Under the pieces are notes generated by a model, which was not told the origin of the DNA, did no database searches, and saw only the letters and a list, made by a program, of their open reading frames with translations. The translations under genes were made by a program, and so were the position numbers. Below, in pieces: positions 38,004-47,100 of a stretch of 64,000 nt of DNA. The number at the start of each line of letters is the position of its first letter. The first letter of the stretch is position 1. Source of the DNA: an uncultured Pelagibacteraceae bacterium (lineage in GTDB: Bacteria > Pseudomonadota > Alphaproteobacteria > Pelagibacterales > Pelagibacteraceae); NCBI GenBank assembly GCA_902534735.1, contig CACARD010000005.1:32737-96736 (forward strand). The letters run 5' to 3'.

Positions 38004-38029
38004 AAAAAAAACCGGCATAACTGCTATGC
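38004..38029 (-). promoter_or_regulatory. leader hairpin with U tract, attenuator-like, before the polyamine operon
   Basis: The minus-strand leader reads GCATA-GCAGT-TATGC (38029-38015), then CGG, then eight T residues (38011-38004), followed by a second T-rich stretch and the GGAG of the decarboxylase. The 5-bp stem is short for an intrinsic terminator, but the U tract directly after it is typical. Ornithine decarboxylase genes of other alphaproteobacteria carry a structured leader known as the speF motif; whether this is a reduced version cannot be decided by eye. Confidence 0.45.
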
Positions 38030-38034
38030 AAGTT

Positions 38035-38062
38035 TATATAAAACGAGCATTTATGCTGAAAA
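38035..38062 (-). promoter_or_regulatory. candidate promoter of the polyamine operon with internal inverted repeat
   Basis: On the minus strand TTTTCA (38062-38057), a 16-base spacer and TATATA (38040-38035) form a moderate promoter. The spacer is almost filled by the inverted repeat AGCAT-AA-ATGCT (38057-38046), in a position where a repressor could compete with RNA polymerase. The predicted start near 38028 falls at the first base of the leader hairpin. Confidence 0.35.
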
Positions 38063-38090
38063 TGAACCAATGTAAAGTAAAAATGTACCC

Positions 38091-38120
38091 TTGAAATAAT
38101 TTAGAATGTTTCCATATAAG
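38091..38120 (+). promoter_or_regulatory. candidate promoter of the RegA-type regulator gene
   Basis: TTGAAA (38091-38096), an 18-base spacer and TATAAG (38115-38120). The -10 hexamer ends only 4 bases before the ATG at 38125, so a transcript from this promoter would be leaderless or nearly so. No Shine-Dalgarno sequence precedes the ATG, which fits. Confidence 0.45.
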
Positions 38121-38124
38121 ATCC

Positions 38125-38688
38125 ATGCCAGATGCAGAAGTATTAAAAAAAATAACAGAATTTGAGGATAAATCTCTACTTATAGTAGATGATGATAACC
38201 CTTTTAGAGAAAGACTAGCTCGAGCAATGGAGAAAAAGGGCTTTTCTGTTTCACAAGCAGAAGGTGTAAAAATTGGAATAGAGTCTGTGAAGTCAAAAAA
38301 ACCTGCTTTTGCAGTTGTTGACTTGAGACTAAACGATGGAAATGGACTAGAAGTTGTAAAAGAAATCCAGAAAAATAACTCAGAAAGTAGAATAGTGATG
38401 CTTACTGGCTATGGAAATATACCAACTGCAGTAGCAGCCATTAAAGAAGGTGCTATAGACTATTTAGCTAAACCAGCAGATGCAGATGACGTCGAAAAAG
38501 CACTTTTAGCTGATCCAAATAAAAAAGCTGCTCCACCAGAAAATCCAATGTCCGCTGATAGAGTTAAATGGGAACATATTCACAGAGTTTTCGAATTATG
38601 TAACAGAAATGTATCTGAGACTGCAAGAAGACTTAAAATGCATCGAAGAACACTTCAAAGAATTCTATCAAAAAGATCTCCAAGGTAA
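38125..38688 (+). CDS. regA: RegA/PrrA/ActR-type response regulator
   Basis: A 187-residue regulator: receiver domain with the phosphoacceptor in FAVVDLRLNDGNG (D66), KPA switch lysine in YLAKPADADDVEKALL, a proline/alanine hinge (KKAAPPENPMSADRVKWEHIHRVFEL) and a C-terminal Fis-type helix-turn-helix CNRNVSETARRLKMHRRTLQRILSKRSPR. These features define the redox-responsive RegA/PrrA/ActR group, normally paired with the membrane sensor RegB/PrrB, which is not in this window. It diverges from the polyamine operon and converges on bioY with a 2-base gap. Confidence 0.93.
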   Translation: MPDAEVLKKITEFEDKSLLIVDDDNPFRERLARAMEKKGFSVSQAEGVKIGIESVKSKKPAFAVVDLRLNDGNGLEVVKEIQKNNSESRIVMLTGYGNIPTAVAAIKEGAIDYLAKPADADDVEKALLADPNKKAAPPENPMSADRVKWEHIHRVFELCNRNVSETARRLKMHRRTLQRILSKRSPR

Positions 38689-38690
38689 TT

Positions 38691-39242
38691 CTAAATATAT
38701 TTTCTAAGTTTAATAATTTTATTAACTAAAGCTGTTAGTAATAATATCTTAAATAATTCAGCATAAAGAAATGGGTAAACACCAAATTCTAATATTGGTT
38801 TATCCCAACCGATTAAATTTCCAAGCCACAAAATACCCAAAATATATATTACTGATGTTGCAATTATAATTTTTAAAAAATTTAATATATGGTTTTTATC
38901 GTACGTAAATATGCCCGCTATCAGACATGCAAATATAAAACCTATTAAATATCCCATTGTGGGACCAACAAAATAAGCTAATCCTATTCCTTTCTCTGGT
39001 GAGTTAGAAAATACCGGTAATCCTATAATTCCTTCTATCAAATAAAAAACTACCGAAAGTACCCCAACTTTATATCCAAAGGAAATTCCTAAAAACAAAA
39101 CTATAAATGTTTGCATAGTCATAGGAACTGGATAAAAAGGTATTTTAATTTTTGCAGATATTGTCAATAAAATAGAACCTATTAATGCAAATATTATGAT
39201 TTTAATTATTTTATTATTAGAAATTGAATTTACTAATTCCAT
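38691..39242 (-). CDS. bioY: BioY family biotin transporter S component
   Basis: A 183-residue membrane protein with about six hydrophobic segments. FYPVPMTMQTFIVLFLGISFGYKVGVLSVVFYLIEGIIGLPVFS and GPTMGYLIGFIFACLIAG are the BioY signatures. BioY binds and imports biotin alone or with an ECF module; no bioM/bioN genes are next to it. Retention of a biotin importer fits a streamlined genome that depends on external vitamins. It is monocistronic, divergent from polA. Confidence 0.92.
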   Translation of the reverse strand: MELVNSISNNKIIKIIIFALIGSILLTISAKIKIPFYPVPMTMQTFIVLFLGISFGYKVGVLSVVFYLIEGIIGLPVFSNSPEKGIGLAYFVGPTMGYLIGFIFACLIAGIFTYDKNHILNFLKIIIATSVIYILGILWLGNLIGWDKPILEFGVYPFLYAELFKILLLTALVNKIIKLRKYI

Positions 39243-39288
39243 TAGCTTTAAATTACTATTTTAATAAAGTTTAATCCACTAATATTTA

Positions 39289-39317
39289 TTAACAGGATGT
39301 TTTATTCTTACTATAAT
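39289..39317 (+). promoter_or_regulatory. polA promoter
   Basis: TTAACA (39289-39294), a 17-base spacer and a consensus TATAAT (39312-39317) in the 100-base gap between bioY and polA. Transcription would start near 39324, about 20 bases before the polA ATG. Confidence 0.65.
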
Positions 39318-39342
39318 ACATCAATTTATTATAAATTAAATT

Positions 39343-42108
39343 ATGGGTAAAATTAAAAAAACAGATCATTTCTATCTTATTGATGGGTCCGGATACATAT
39401 TTAGAGCCTATTATGCATTGCCACCATTAACACGAAAAAGTGATGGTCTGCCAGTAGGAGCAGTAAGTGGATTTTGTAACATGCTGTTTAAACTATTAGA
39501 GGACTCTAAATCAAGCGAAAATTTAGAAAAACCAACTCATTTTGCAGTAATCTTTGATTCTGCAAGAAAGAATTTTCGTAACGAAATATATTCAGATTAT
39601 AAAGGAAATAGGTCTGATGCTCCCGACGATCTAATTCCTCAATTCGATTATATTAGAAAGTCAGTATTAGCATTCAATTTACCATCTATAGAAATGTTAA
39701 ATTACGAGGCTGATGATTTGATAGCCACCTATGTAGAGCAAATATTAGACGAAGGTGCAAAGGTTACAATTGTATCATCTGACAAAGATTTAATGCAACT
39801 TTTCAAAAAAAAGGTTCGTATATACGATCCAATGAAGAATAAATTTATATCTAATGACGATGTAATCAATAAATTTGGGGTTGGTCCGGATAAAGTAATT
39901 GATGTTCAATCACTAGCAGGGGATAGTACAGACAATGTACCTGGCGTTCCAGGTATTGGTGTAAAAACAGCAGCAGAATTAATTAAGGAATATGGAAATT
40001 TAGAAAACCTTCTAAAAAACGCAAATAAAATAAAACAGAACAAAAGAAGAGAAACACTTTTAGAAAATAAAGATAAGGCTCTGGTAAGTAAAAAACTAGT
40101 CACATTAAAAAATAATGTTCCGGTGAAAGATAAATTAACTGACTTTGTTCTAAAGAAAGTAGACGTAGACAAGTTATACAATTTTTTGAGAGAAATGGAA
40201 TTTAATAGGTTATTGAGTTCAGCAATTTCGACGTATGGTCAATCCAAATTTAGTGATGAAATAGAAGTCAAAAAAGAAACATCTAAAATATCAAAAGATA
40301 AATATGTTTTGATAAAAAATTTATCTGAAATAAAAGATTGGATGCAAGAAGCCGAAGAAGCTGGTGAATTTTCTATTGATACTGAAACAGATTCTCTTGA
40401 CCCACATCAGGCAAATTTAGTTGGTATCTCAATTTCTAGCAAAATAGGTAAAGCTTGTTACATTCCAACAGGTCATATTGATAAAAATAATCTAAATGAA
40501 AAAGATGTTTTGAGAATTTTAAAACCATATTTAGAGGATAAAAGTTTAAAAAAAATTGGGCAAAATATTAAATTCGATTACATAATATTTCGTAAAAGGG
40601 ATATAGATATTCAAAGCATGGAAGATACAATGTTGATGTCATACGTTTTAGATGCTGGGAAAAATAGACATAATATGGATACTCTTTCAGATATTCATCT
40701 TGGTCACAAAACAATTAAATATAAAGATCTTGTTGGATCTGGAAAAAAAGAAATTAAATTCAGCCAAGTAGAGTTAAATATTGCAAAAGATTATGCGGCA
40801 GAAGATGCTGATATAACTTACCGTTTATATAAAATATTTTTGAAATCGCTTAAATCAGAAAAATTACTAAATATTTATGAAATTTTCGAAAAACCTTTAA
40901 TTAAAATTTTAGCATCAATGGAAATCAATGGCATAAAATTGGATAATAATTTTCTTAAAAAATTATCTGTTAAGTTTGAAAAAAAACTTCAAGATTTAGA
41001 AAAACAAATTTTTAAAATTTCAAAAAAAAAATTTAATATTGCATCGACTAAACAGTTGGGTGAAATAATGTATAATGACCTCAAAATTGCATCGCTAAAA
41101 AAGACTAAAAAAGGTAGTTTTGCAACTGGTGCAGCAGTTCTAGAGGATTTAGCTTACAAAGGGAATGAATTTCCTAAATTGGTTTTAGAATGGAGGCAAT
41201 CTAGTAAATTGAAAAATACATATTCAGATTCTTTGCCAGAGCATTTAAATCCCAATACAAAAAGAGTGCATACATCTTTTCTGTTAGCAGCAACTACAAC
41301 AGGTAGACTTGCTTCTAGTGATCCAAATTTACAAAATATTCCTATTAAAACTGAGGAGGGCAAAGATATTCGTAAAGCCTTCATATCAGAAAAAAATAAA
41401 AAACTTATATCAGCAGACTATAATCAGATTGAAATGAGAATTTTGGCTGATCTAGCTGATGTAAAAGAACTAAAAAAAGCTTTTAAAAATAATGAGGATA
41501 TTCACTCATTAACCGCTAGCCAGGTTTTTGGTGCAGACATAAAAAAAATTGATGCTGATATGAGGAGAAAAGCGAAAGCTATTAATTTTGGAATAATTTA
41601 TGGAATATCTCAATATGGTTTGGCCAAACAAATTGGTGTATCAAACAATGAAGCCGAAGAATTTCTAAATTCATATTTTATTAAATTTCCAGAAATTAAA
41701 GAATACATGAATAACACAATTAAATTCTGTAGAAAAAGTGGATATGTAAGAAATATTTTTGGTCGAAAAACTCATATTCCAGGAATCAATGACAAAAATT
41801 TTAATGTTAGAAATTTTCAAGAAAGGGCAGCTATAAATGCACCTATCCAAGGATCTGCATCAGAAATAATGCGACTTGCTATGATTAGAATCAACGATGA
41901 GCTAGATACTAAAAAAACAAATGAATTTAATATGTTACTTCAAATTCACGATGAATTGATTTTTGAGGTAATTGATAATGGTACTAAATCTGCTTCTAAA
42001 AAGATTAAAGATATTATGACAAGTGTGAAAGATAGTGATTTGCATTCATTTTCAATACCATTATCGGTAGATGTAAACATAGGTGATAACTGGGGAGAGC
42101 TTCATTAA
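39343..42108 (+). CDS. polA: DNA polymerase I
   Basis: A 921-residue full-length polymerase for repair and Okazaki-fragment processing. Three domains are present: 5'-3' flap exonuclease (~1-290; YLIDGSGYIFRAYYALPPL, DYKGNR, YEADDLIATY, VPGVPGIGVKTAAELI), 3'-5' proofreading exonuclease (~310-510; FSIDTETDSLDP, IGQNIKFDYIIF, DYAAEDADITYRL with catalytic acidic residues intact), and the family A polymerase (~540-921; motif A SADYNQIEMRILA, motif B RRKAKAINFGIIYGIS, motif C LQIHDELIFEV). Intact proofreading residues are notable because many PolA proteins have lost them. Confidence 0.98.
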   Translation: MGKIKKTDHFYLIDGSGYIFRAYYALPPLTRKSDGLPVGAVSGFCNMLFKLLEDSKSSENLEKPTHFAVIFDSARKNFRNEIYSDYKGNRSDAPDDLIPQFDYIRKSVLAFNLPSIEMLNYEADDLIATYVEQILDEGAKVTIVSSDKDLMQLFKKKVRIYDPMKNKFISNDDVINKFGVGPDKVIDVQSLAGDSTDNVPGVPGIGVKTAAELIKEYGNLENLLKNANKIKQNKRRETLLENKDKALVSKKLVTLKNNVPVKDKLTDFVLKKVDVDKLYNFLREMEFNRLLSSAISTYGQSKFSDEIEVKKETSKISKDKYVLIKNLSEIKDWMQEAEEAGEFSIDTETDSLDPHQANLVGISISSKIGKACYIPTGHIDKNNLNEKDVLRILKPYLEDKSLKKIGQNIKFDYIIFRKRDIDIQSMEDTMLMSYVLDAGKNRHNMDTLSDIHLGHKTIKYKDLVGSGKKEIKFSQVELNIAKDYAAEDADITYRLYKIFLKSLKSEKLLNIYEIFEKPLIKILASMEINGIKLDNNFLKKLSVKFEKKLQDLEKQIFKISKKKFNIASTKQLGEIMYNDLKIASLKKTKKGSFATGAAVLEDLAYKGNEFPKLVLEWRQSSKLKNTYSDSLPEHLNPNTKRVHTSFLLAATTTGRLASSDPNLQNIPIKTEEGKDIRKAFISEKNKKLISADYNQIEMRILADLADVKELKKAFKNNEDIHSLTASQVFGADIKKIDADMRRKAKAINFGIIYGISQYGLAKQIGVSNNEAEEFLNSYFIKFPEIKEYMNNTIKFCRKSGYVRNIFGRKTHIPGINDKNFNVRNFQERAAINAPIQGSASEIMRLAMIRINDELDTKKTNEFNMLLQIHDELIFEVIDNGTKSASKKIKDIMTSVKDSDLHSFSIPLSVDVNIGDNWGELH

Positions 42109-42119
42109 TAAACATTTAA

Positions 42120-42148
42120 TTGCCCAATTTTAAACATTTTAGTATTTT
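42120..42148 (+). promoter_or_regulatory. candidate promoter of the chvI-chvG unit
   Basis: TTGCCC (42120-42125), a 17-base spacer and TATTTT (42143-42148), ending 11 bases before the chvI ATG. Both hexamers are imperfect, and read-through from polA is also possible. Confidence 0.3.
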
Positions 42149-42159
42149 TATAGTTAAAC

Positions 42160-42858
42160 ATGAAACAAACAATTGCCCTTGTTGATGATGATAGAAATAT
42201 ATTAACTAGTTTAAGTATTGCTCTAGAGAAAGAGGGTTTTAATATTCAAACTTATTTGGATGGAGAAAGTGCCTTAATAGGTTTGTCAAGAAATCCCCCA
42301 GACCTTGCAGTTATAGATATTAAAATGCCAAGAATGGATGGAGAAGAATTGTTAAAAAAATTAAGAAAAAAAACATCTATGCCCGTTATCTTTTTAACTT
42401 CAAAAGATGAAGAGGTGGATGAGCTCTTAGGACTAAAACTAGGGGCTGATGATTTTGTAAAAAAATCAGGTGGCTTTTCAACTAAAGTTCTTATTGAAAG
42501 AATTCGTGTCCAACTTAGAAAAAAAGATAATAATTTAGAGGAAAATAGAAATATAATTTCACATGGAAAATTAAAACTTGACCCTTCACAGCTTGAGTGT
42601 GAATGGGATGGCAAGCAATTACCAGATAAATTAACAACAACAGAATTCTTAATTGTAAAGGAATTAGCAAAAAGACCTGGAATTATTAAAGAAAGATCTC
42701 AATTAATGGATGTTGCTTACAGAGAAGACACAGATATTGAAGATAGAACAATAGATAGTCACGTAAAAAGGATTAGAAAAAAGTTTAAAAAAGTAGATAA
42801 TAACTTTTCAGCGATAGAAACCAGATATGGCAGTGGTTATCGTTGGAATGTTAAATAA
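42160..42858 (+). CDS. chvI: OmpR-family response regulator, ChvI-like
   Basis: A 232-residue regulator with a receiver domain (LVDDDRNIL, phosphoacceptor D53 in LAVIDIKMPRMDG, KK after GADDFV) and a C-terminal winged-helix DNA-binding domain (LTTTEFLIVKELAKRPGIIKERSQLMDVAY, TIDSHVKRIRKKF, ETRYGSGYRW). Position next to the histidine kinase and ahcY matches the ChvI/ChvG (ExoS) system, which in other alphaproteobacteria responds to envelope or acid stress. It overlaps chvG by one base. Confidence 0.92.
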   Translation: MKQTIALVDDDRNILTSLSIALEKEGFNIQTYLDGESALIGLSRNPPDLAVIDIKMPRMDGEELLKKLRKKTSMPVIFLTSKDEEVDELLGLKLGADDFVKKSGGFSTKVLIERIRVQLRKKDNNLEENRNIISHGKLKLDPSQLECEWDGKQLPDKLTTTEFLIVKELAKRPGIIKERSQLMDVAYREDTDIEDRTIDSHVKRIRKKFKKVDNNFSAIETRYGSGYRWNVK

Positions 42859-44390
42859 TGGCTACTTCAAAATCTAATAATCAATCTATTTTAAAAAAAT
42901 TCTTAGTTATCAACTTTATTGTTTTTTTAGTGATTGGTGTATTAACATTATTTTACCTTAACACAGTAAAACCTACACTCATTAAAAATAAAACTGCCTC
43001 GCACATAAAAATTATTGATAATACAACAGAAAATATTGATCGTTTAAAAATAAATTTCTCATCTGAAGATATTAGAGAGTTTCTGTTTTCCACTAAATTT
43101 TTATTTCAAAGTATAGATAGAGTACAGATATTTGATAGTGAATTTAATCTATTAGGAGATACCGACACATTAGACTTAGATCCAAATGCTTTCTCAAGAA
43201 GTCTAAACATAATTGAAATGAGTGACTTAAATAATCAAAGTATTCAAAATAAGAATCTGGAAGAGAGTAATAAAAGCTTTGAAAGTAAAGAAATATTTGA
43301 AGATTTAAAAAAGTACTCATATTCATCAGATTATGGAAAACCGTTAACTTACTCTAAAGAAAACTATGATCAATTTTTATTAGTAACTGTTAAAAATGTA
43401 GTCAGTGAAAACAAAACAATAGGCTATTTAGCTATTACTGAAAATGCCAATGAAATAAAGGTTGCAATAGATGAAAGAAGAAATTTTATAATCAGAACTG
43501 CTTTGCTTGTCGCATTAGTAATTTTAATTTTTTCATATGTATTAAATAGATACTTCTTAAAACCAATTAAAAATTTGGTTCAATATACCAATATTATAAA
43601 AAACAAAAGTAAGGAAAAGACCAATATTGGAAATATAAAAAAAAGAAATGACGAATTGGGAAAATTATCAAATTCTCTTGATGAAATGACTAATGAATTA
43701 AACAAAAGAATTACTACAGCAGAAAATTATTCAACAGATCTTTTGCATGAAATCAGAAATCCTTTAGCATCTCTAAAAAGTGCCTCTGAGATAATTTCTG
43801 AAACAAATGATAAATCTCAAAGAAACAAATTAATTAATATTGTATCACATGACGTAGAGAGAATTGAAAGATTAATAACTGATTACTCTCAAATGCTAAG
43901 AGATGAGGCTGCAATTTCCTCTGAGAAAATGCAAAAATTAAATTTAAAAGAGATTGCTCAATCTGTTGTTGACGATTTTAACAGTATCTATGAAACAAAA
44001 AAATCGATTGGAATTAAATTGAAATCTAATGGAATTAAAAATTATAGTATCTTAGGGATAGAAAATAGAATTGAACAAATTATTGCAAACTTATTAGAAA
44101 ACTCAATTTCTTTTAGTGAAAATAATCAAGAAATTACTGTTGAAATATCAAAAGATAAAAATGATAAAATTAAATTAGTTGTCGTTGATCAGGGATCTGG
44201 ATTTAGTGAAAAGGATACAAATAAGATATTTAATAGATTTTATAGTAATAGACCTGAAAACTTTGGAGAACATTCGGGTTTGGGATTAAATATTGTCAAA
44301 AATTTAGTTGAAATTCATGGTGGTGAAATCAACGCATCTAATAATAAAGATAAAGGGGCAAGAATTGAAATAATTTTCCCAGAAGCATAA
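42858..44390 (+). CDS. chvG: sensor histidine kinase, ChvG-like
   Basis: A 510-residue inner-membrane kinase: first membrane segment ~18-40 (FLVINFIVFLVIGVLTLFYL), a periplasmic sensor of ~170 residues, second membrane segment ~212-230, HAMP, then DHp with STDLLHEIRNPLASLKSASE and an ATPase domain with NLLENSISFSENNQ (N box), VVDQGSGFSEKD (G1) and HSGLGLNIVKNLVEIHGG (G2). It is co-translated with chvI. In related genomes hprK and PTS genes usually follow; here ahcY follows after 44 bases. Confidence 0.93.
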   Translation: MATSKSNNQSILKKFLVINFIVFLVIGVLTLFYLNTVKPTLIKNKTASHIKIIDNTTENIDRLKINFSSEDIREFLFSTKFLFQSIDRVQIFDSEFNLLGDTDTLDLDPNAFSRSLNIIEMSDLNNQSIQNKNLEESNKSFESKEIFEDLKKYSYSSDYGKPLTYSKENYDQFLLVTVKNVVSENKTIGYLAITENANEIKVAIDERRNFIIRTALLVALVILIFSYVLNRYFLKPIKNLVQYTNIIKNKSKEKTNIGNIKKRNDELGKLSNSLDEMTNELNKRITTAENYSTDLLHEIRNPLASLKSASEIISETNDKSQRNKLINIVSHDVERIERLITDYSQMLRDEAAISSEKMQKLNLKEIAQSVVDDFNSIYETKKSIGIKLKSNGIKNYSILGIENRIEQIIANLLENSISFSENNQEITVEISKDKNDKIKLVVVDQGSGFSEKDTNKIFNRFYSNRPENFGEHSGLGLNIVKNLVEIHGGEINASNNKDKGARIEIIFPEA

Positions 44391-44434
44391 ATCTTTGTTG
44401 ATATATTAAGTAAAATTGTTAAAAGCCTCTTTCT

Positions 44435-45721
44435 ATGGAAGATTTTAAAGTAAAAGATATATCCCAAGCGGAATTTGGAAGAAAAGAAATTTCACTGGCC
44501 GAAACTGAAATGCCAGGATTAATGGCTCTTAGAGAAGAATATAAGGGTAAAAAACCTTTAAATGGAGCTCGGATTGTTGGTTGTTTACACATGACAATAC
44601 AAACAGCTGTCTTAATAGAAACTTTAGTTGAGTTAGGAGCCGAAGTAAGATGGTCCTCATGTAATATTTTTTCGACACAAGACCATGCAGCAGCAGCGAT
44701 TGCAAAAGCTGGCATTCCTGTATTTGCTTGGAAAGGCGAAACAGAAGAAGAATATTGGTGGTGTGTAAAGCAAACTATTGTAGGAAAAGATGGCTGGAAA
44801 CCAAATATGATACTTGATGATGGCGGCGATCTTACAGCATTGATGCACAAAGATTATAAAGAATTATTAAATGATGTTAAAGGTTTATCAGAAGAGACAA
44901 CTACAGGAGTTTTAGCATTAAAAAAAATGGAAAGTGAAGGCAATTTACTAGTTCCGGCAATAAATGTTAATGACTCAGTAACAAAATCTAAGTTCGACAA
45001 TTTATATGGTTGCAGAGAAAGTTTAGTTGATGGAATTAAAAGAGCTACTGACGTCATGATGTCAGGTAAGGTAGCTATTGTAGCTGGATTTGGAGATGTT
45101 GGAAAGGGAAGCGCTGCTTCTCTTCGCCAAAGCGGTGCAAGAGTTATGGTTACAGAAACAGATCCAATTTGTGCTCTCCAAGCTGCAATGGAAGGTTATG
45201 AAGTAGTCTTAATGGATGAGATGATAAAAGAAGCCGACATTGTTGTTACGGCAACAGGAAATAAAGATATTGTGACAGCTGACCATATGAGAGAAATGAA
45301 AGATAGAGCAATTCTATGCAATATTGGTCACTTTGATAATGAAATCCAAGTAGATGCTCTTAAAAATTATAAATGGGATGAAATAAAACCACAAGTTCAC
45401 GAAATTACATTGCCAGATGGAAAAAGAATTATTTTATTAGCAGAAGGTAGATTGGTTAATCTTGGATGTGCAACAGGACACCCTAGTTTTGTAATGAGTG
45501 CTTCTTTTACAAATCAAGTAACAGCTCAGATAGAATTATGGAATAACTCAGATAAATATGAGAAAAAAGTATATGTTTTACCTAAACATTTAGATGAGAA
45601 AGTAGCCAGACTTCATTTAGAAAAAGTTGGAGCTAAATTAACCAAATTATCAGATGATCAAGCAAAATATATAAGCGTAACACCAGAAGGACCTTATAAA
45701 CCAGATGCCTATCGCTACTAA
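44435..45721 (+). CDS. ahcY: adenosylhomocysteinase
   Basis: NAD-dependent hydrolase that splits S-adenosylhomocysteine into adenosine and homocysteine, relieving product inhibition of methyltransferases. It is 428 residues. Visible: [58 protein letters not shown]-binding [25 protein letters not shown] and the tetramer-locking C-terminus [10 protein letters not shown]. The 44-base leader contains no SAH riboswitch that I can recognise. tsaE overlaps its 3' end by 17 bases. Confidence 0.98.
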   Translation: MEDFKVKDISQAEFGRKEISLAETEMPGLMALREEYKGKKPLNGARIVGCLHMTIQTAVLIETLVELGAEVRWSSCNIFSTQDHAAAAIAKAGIPVFAWKGETEEEYWWCVKQTIVGKDGWKPNMILDDGGDLTALMHKDYKELLNDVKGLSEETTTGVLALKKMESEGNLLVPAINVNDSVTKSKFDNLYGCRESLVDGIKRATDVMMSGKVAIVAGFGDVGKGSAASLRQSGARVMVTETDPICALQAAMEGYEVVLMDEMIKEADIVVTATGNKDIVTADHMREMKDRAILCNIGHFDNEIQVDALKNYKWDEIKPQVHEITLPDGKRIILLAEGRLVNLGCATGHPSFVMSASFTNQVTAQIELWNNSDKYEKKVYVLPKHLDEKVARLHLEKVGAKLTKLSDDQAKYISVTPEGPYKPDAYRY

Positions 45722-46187
45722 AAGTAGCAAAATAGATATTTCAAAAGAAATTATCACACAAAAAATTGCTGAAAAAATTGCAAGTAAAGTTAGTAAAAAT
45801 ACAACTTTGCTTTTTTATGGAAATATCGGTGTAGGTAAGACTACATTTATCAGGTATCTAATCAATTATCTTCAAACAAAAAATGGTTTAGAAAGAACAG
45901 AAATACCTAGTCCAACTTTTAATATTATAAATGAATATGAGATTAATTCTTTGATTGTTAGACATTTTGATCTTTACAGAATTAAAGATAAAAAAGATTT
46001 AAATAATTTAGGAATTAATGAAAATCTAGAAGATTATGCCAGACTAATTGAATGGCCTGAAATCTTAGGTAAAAATATAGAAAGTACTTTTAAATTAAAG
46101 TTTGAATATGATGAAAAGCTTGAAAATAGGTACTTAATTATATCTAATAATATTGATTTTGATTTTAATGAATTTGAAAAAATTTAA
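45705..46187 (+). CDS. tsaE: tRNA threonylcarbamoyladenosine synthesis ATPase TsaE
   Basis: A 160-residue P-loop ATPase that works with TsaB/TsaD to make t6A37 on ANN-decoding tRNAs. Walker A is [14 protein letters not shown], followed by the family block [23 protein letters not shown] and LIEWPEIL. The start overlaps ahcY by 17 bases and the end overlaps amgK by about 20, so it lies in a tight ahcY-tsaE-amgK-murU unit. Confidence 0.93.
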   Translation: MPIATKSSKIDISKEIITQKIAEKIASKVSKNTTLLFYGNIGVGKTTFIRYLINYLQTKNGLERTEIPSPTFNIINEYEINSLIVRHFDLYRIKDKKDLNNLGINENLEDYARLIEWPEILGKNIESTFKLKFEYDEKLENRYLIISNNIDFDFNEFEKI

Positions 46188-47100
46188 AAAGTTATCAGGA
46201 GATGCATCTTTTAGACAATTTTATAGAACAAATAATTCAGTATTAGTTTATAGCAAAATTCAAAAGCGATCAAACTTGTTAAATTATGATGCTGTTAACA
46301 AAATATTGATTAAAAATAAAATATTAGCACCAGGTTTAATTAGTCAAAATTATAAAAAAAACTTTATAGAAATTGAGGATTTCGGCAATAAAAACATGTT
46401 GGATAAAATTAAATCTTCAAAAACTAAATTAAATGAATACAAAAAAATACTGAAAATTTTATATCAAATTCAAAAAATTAAAAATTTTAAAACTCAAAAT
46501 TTTCTCAAGAAAAAATTTAATTTATCAAACTATTCAAAAGCTAAAATACTTAAAGAATCGTACCTTTTTTTGGATTGGTACTTACCAGCAAATAAATTAA
46601 TTATTCAAAAAGGATATATAAAAAAAAATCTCAAAAAAATAATAGATAATTTGTATTTAAATTTAAAAATCAAACAGAAAGTATTTGTACATAGAGATTT
46701 TCACGTCTCAAATATGATGTTTTATAAAAATAAAATCGCTTTAATAGATAGTCAAGATGCTGTCCTAGGCAGTCCAGCATATGATTTAGCCTCACTTATA
46801 GATGATGTAAGAATTAAAACTTCAAATAGTTTTAAGTCAAATATTTTAAAAGTATTTCTTAGTAAATTTAAGTATAAAAATAAATCTCAATTTATTAACG
46901 ATTTTGAAATTTTATCTGTTTTAAGAAATCTAAAAATAATTGGTATATTCACAAGACTTGCAAATAGAGATAAAAAAAAAAAATATTTAAAATTAATACC
47001 TTATGCATGGAAATTAATTGATAATCGTATGAAAAATAATTCAAATTTTAATGATTTAATAAAATTTCTAAAAGAAAATCCAAAAATAAAAAAAAAATGA
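46168..47100 (+). CDS. amgK: anomeric MurNAc/GlcNAc kinase (AmgK-like, APH fold)
   Basis: A protein of about 310 residues with the aminoglycoside-phosphotransferase fold: GDASFRQFYR near the N-terminus, the catalytic loop VFVHRDFHVSNMMF and the metal-binding LIDSQDAVLGSPAYDLASLIDD. Followed directly by a MurU-like nucleotidyltransferase, it matches AmgK, which phosphorylates MurNAc/GlcNAc at C1 in the anhydro-MurNAc recycling route. The ORF track uses TTG 46153; ATG 46168 gives the family-like start. It contains a 12-A run (46972-46983) and ends ATGA with murU. Confidence 0.86.
   Translation: MNLKKFKKLSGDASFRQFYRTNNSVLVYSKIQKRSNLLNYDAVNKILIKNKILAPGLISQNYKKNFIEIEDFGNKNMLDKIKSSKTKLNEYKKILKILYQIQKIKNFKTQNFLKKKFNLSNYSKAKILKESYLFLDWYLPANKLIIQKGYIKKNLKKIIDNLYLNLKIKQKVFVHRDFHVSNMMFYKNKIALIDSQDAVLGSPAYDLASLIDDVRIKTSNSFKSNILKVFLSKFKYKNKSQFINDFEILSVLRNLKIIGIFTRLANRDKKKKYLKLIPYAWKLIDNRMKNNSNFNDLIKFLKENPKIKKK

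Noticed and set aside
37980-38018. 13-residue N-terminal extension of the decarboxylase in the ORF track
   Set aside because: It would start inside the leader hairpin, is not family-like, and the GGAG site supports ATG 37979.
44391-44434. Possible SAH riboswitch before ahcY
   Set aside because: The gap is only 44 bases, very AT-rich and shows no GC-rich stems or conserved SAH-element blocks.
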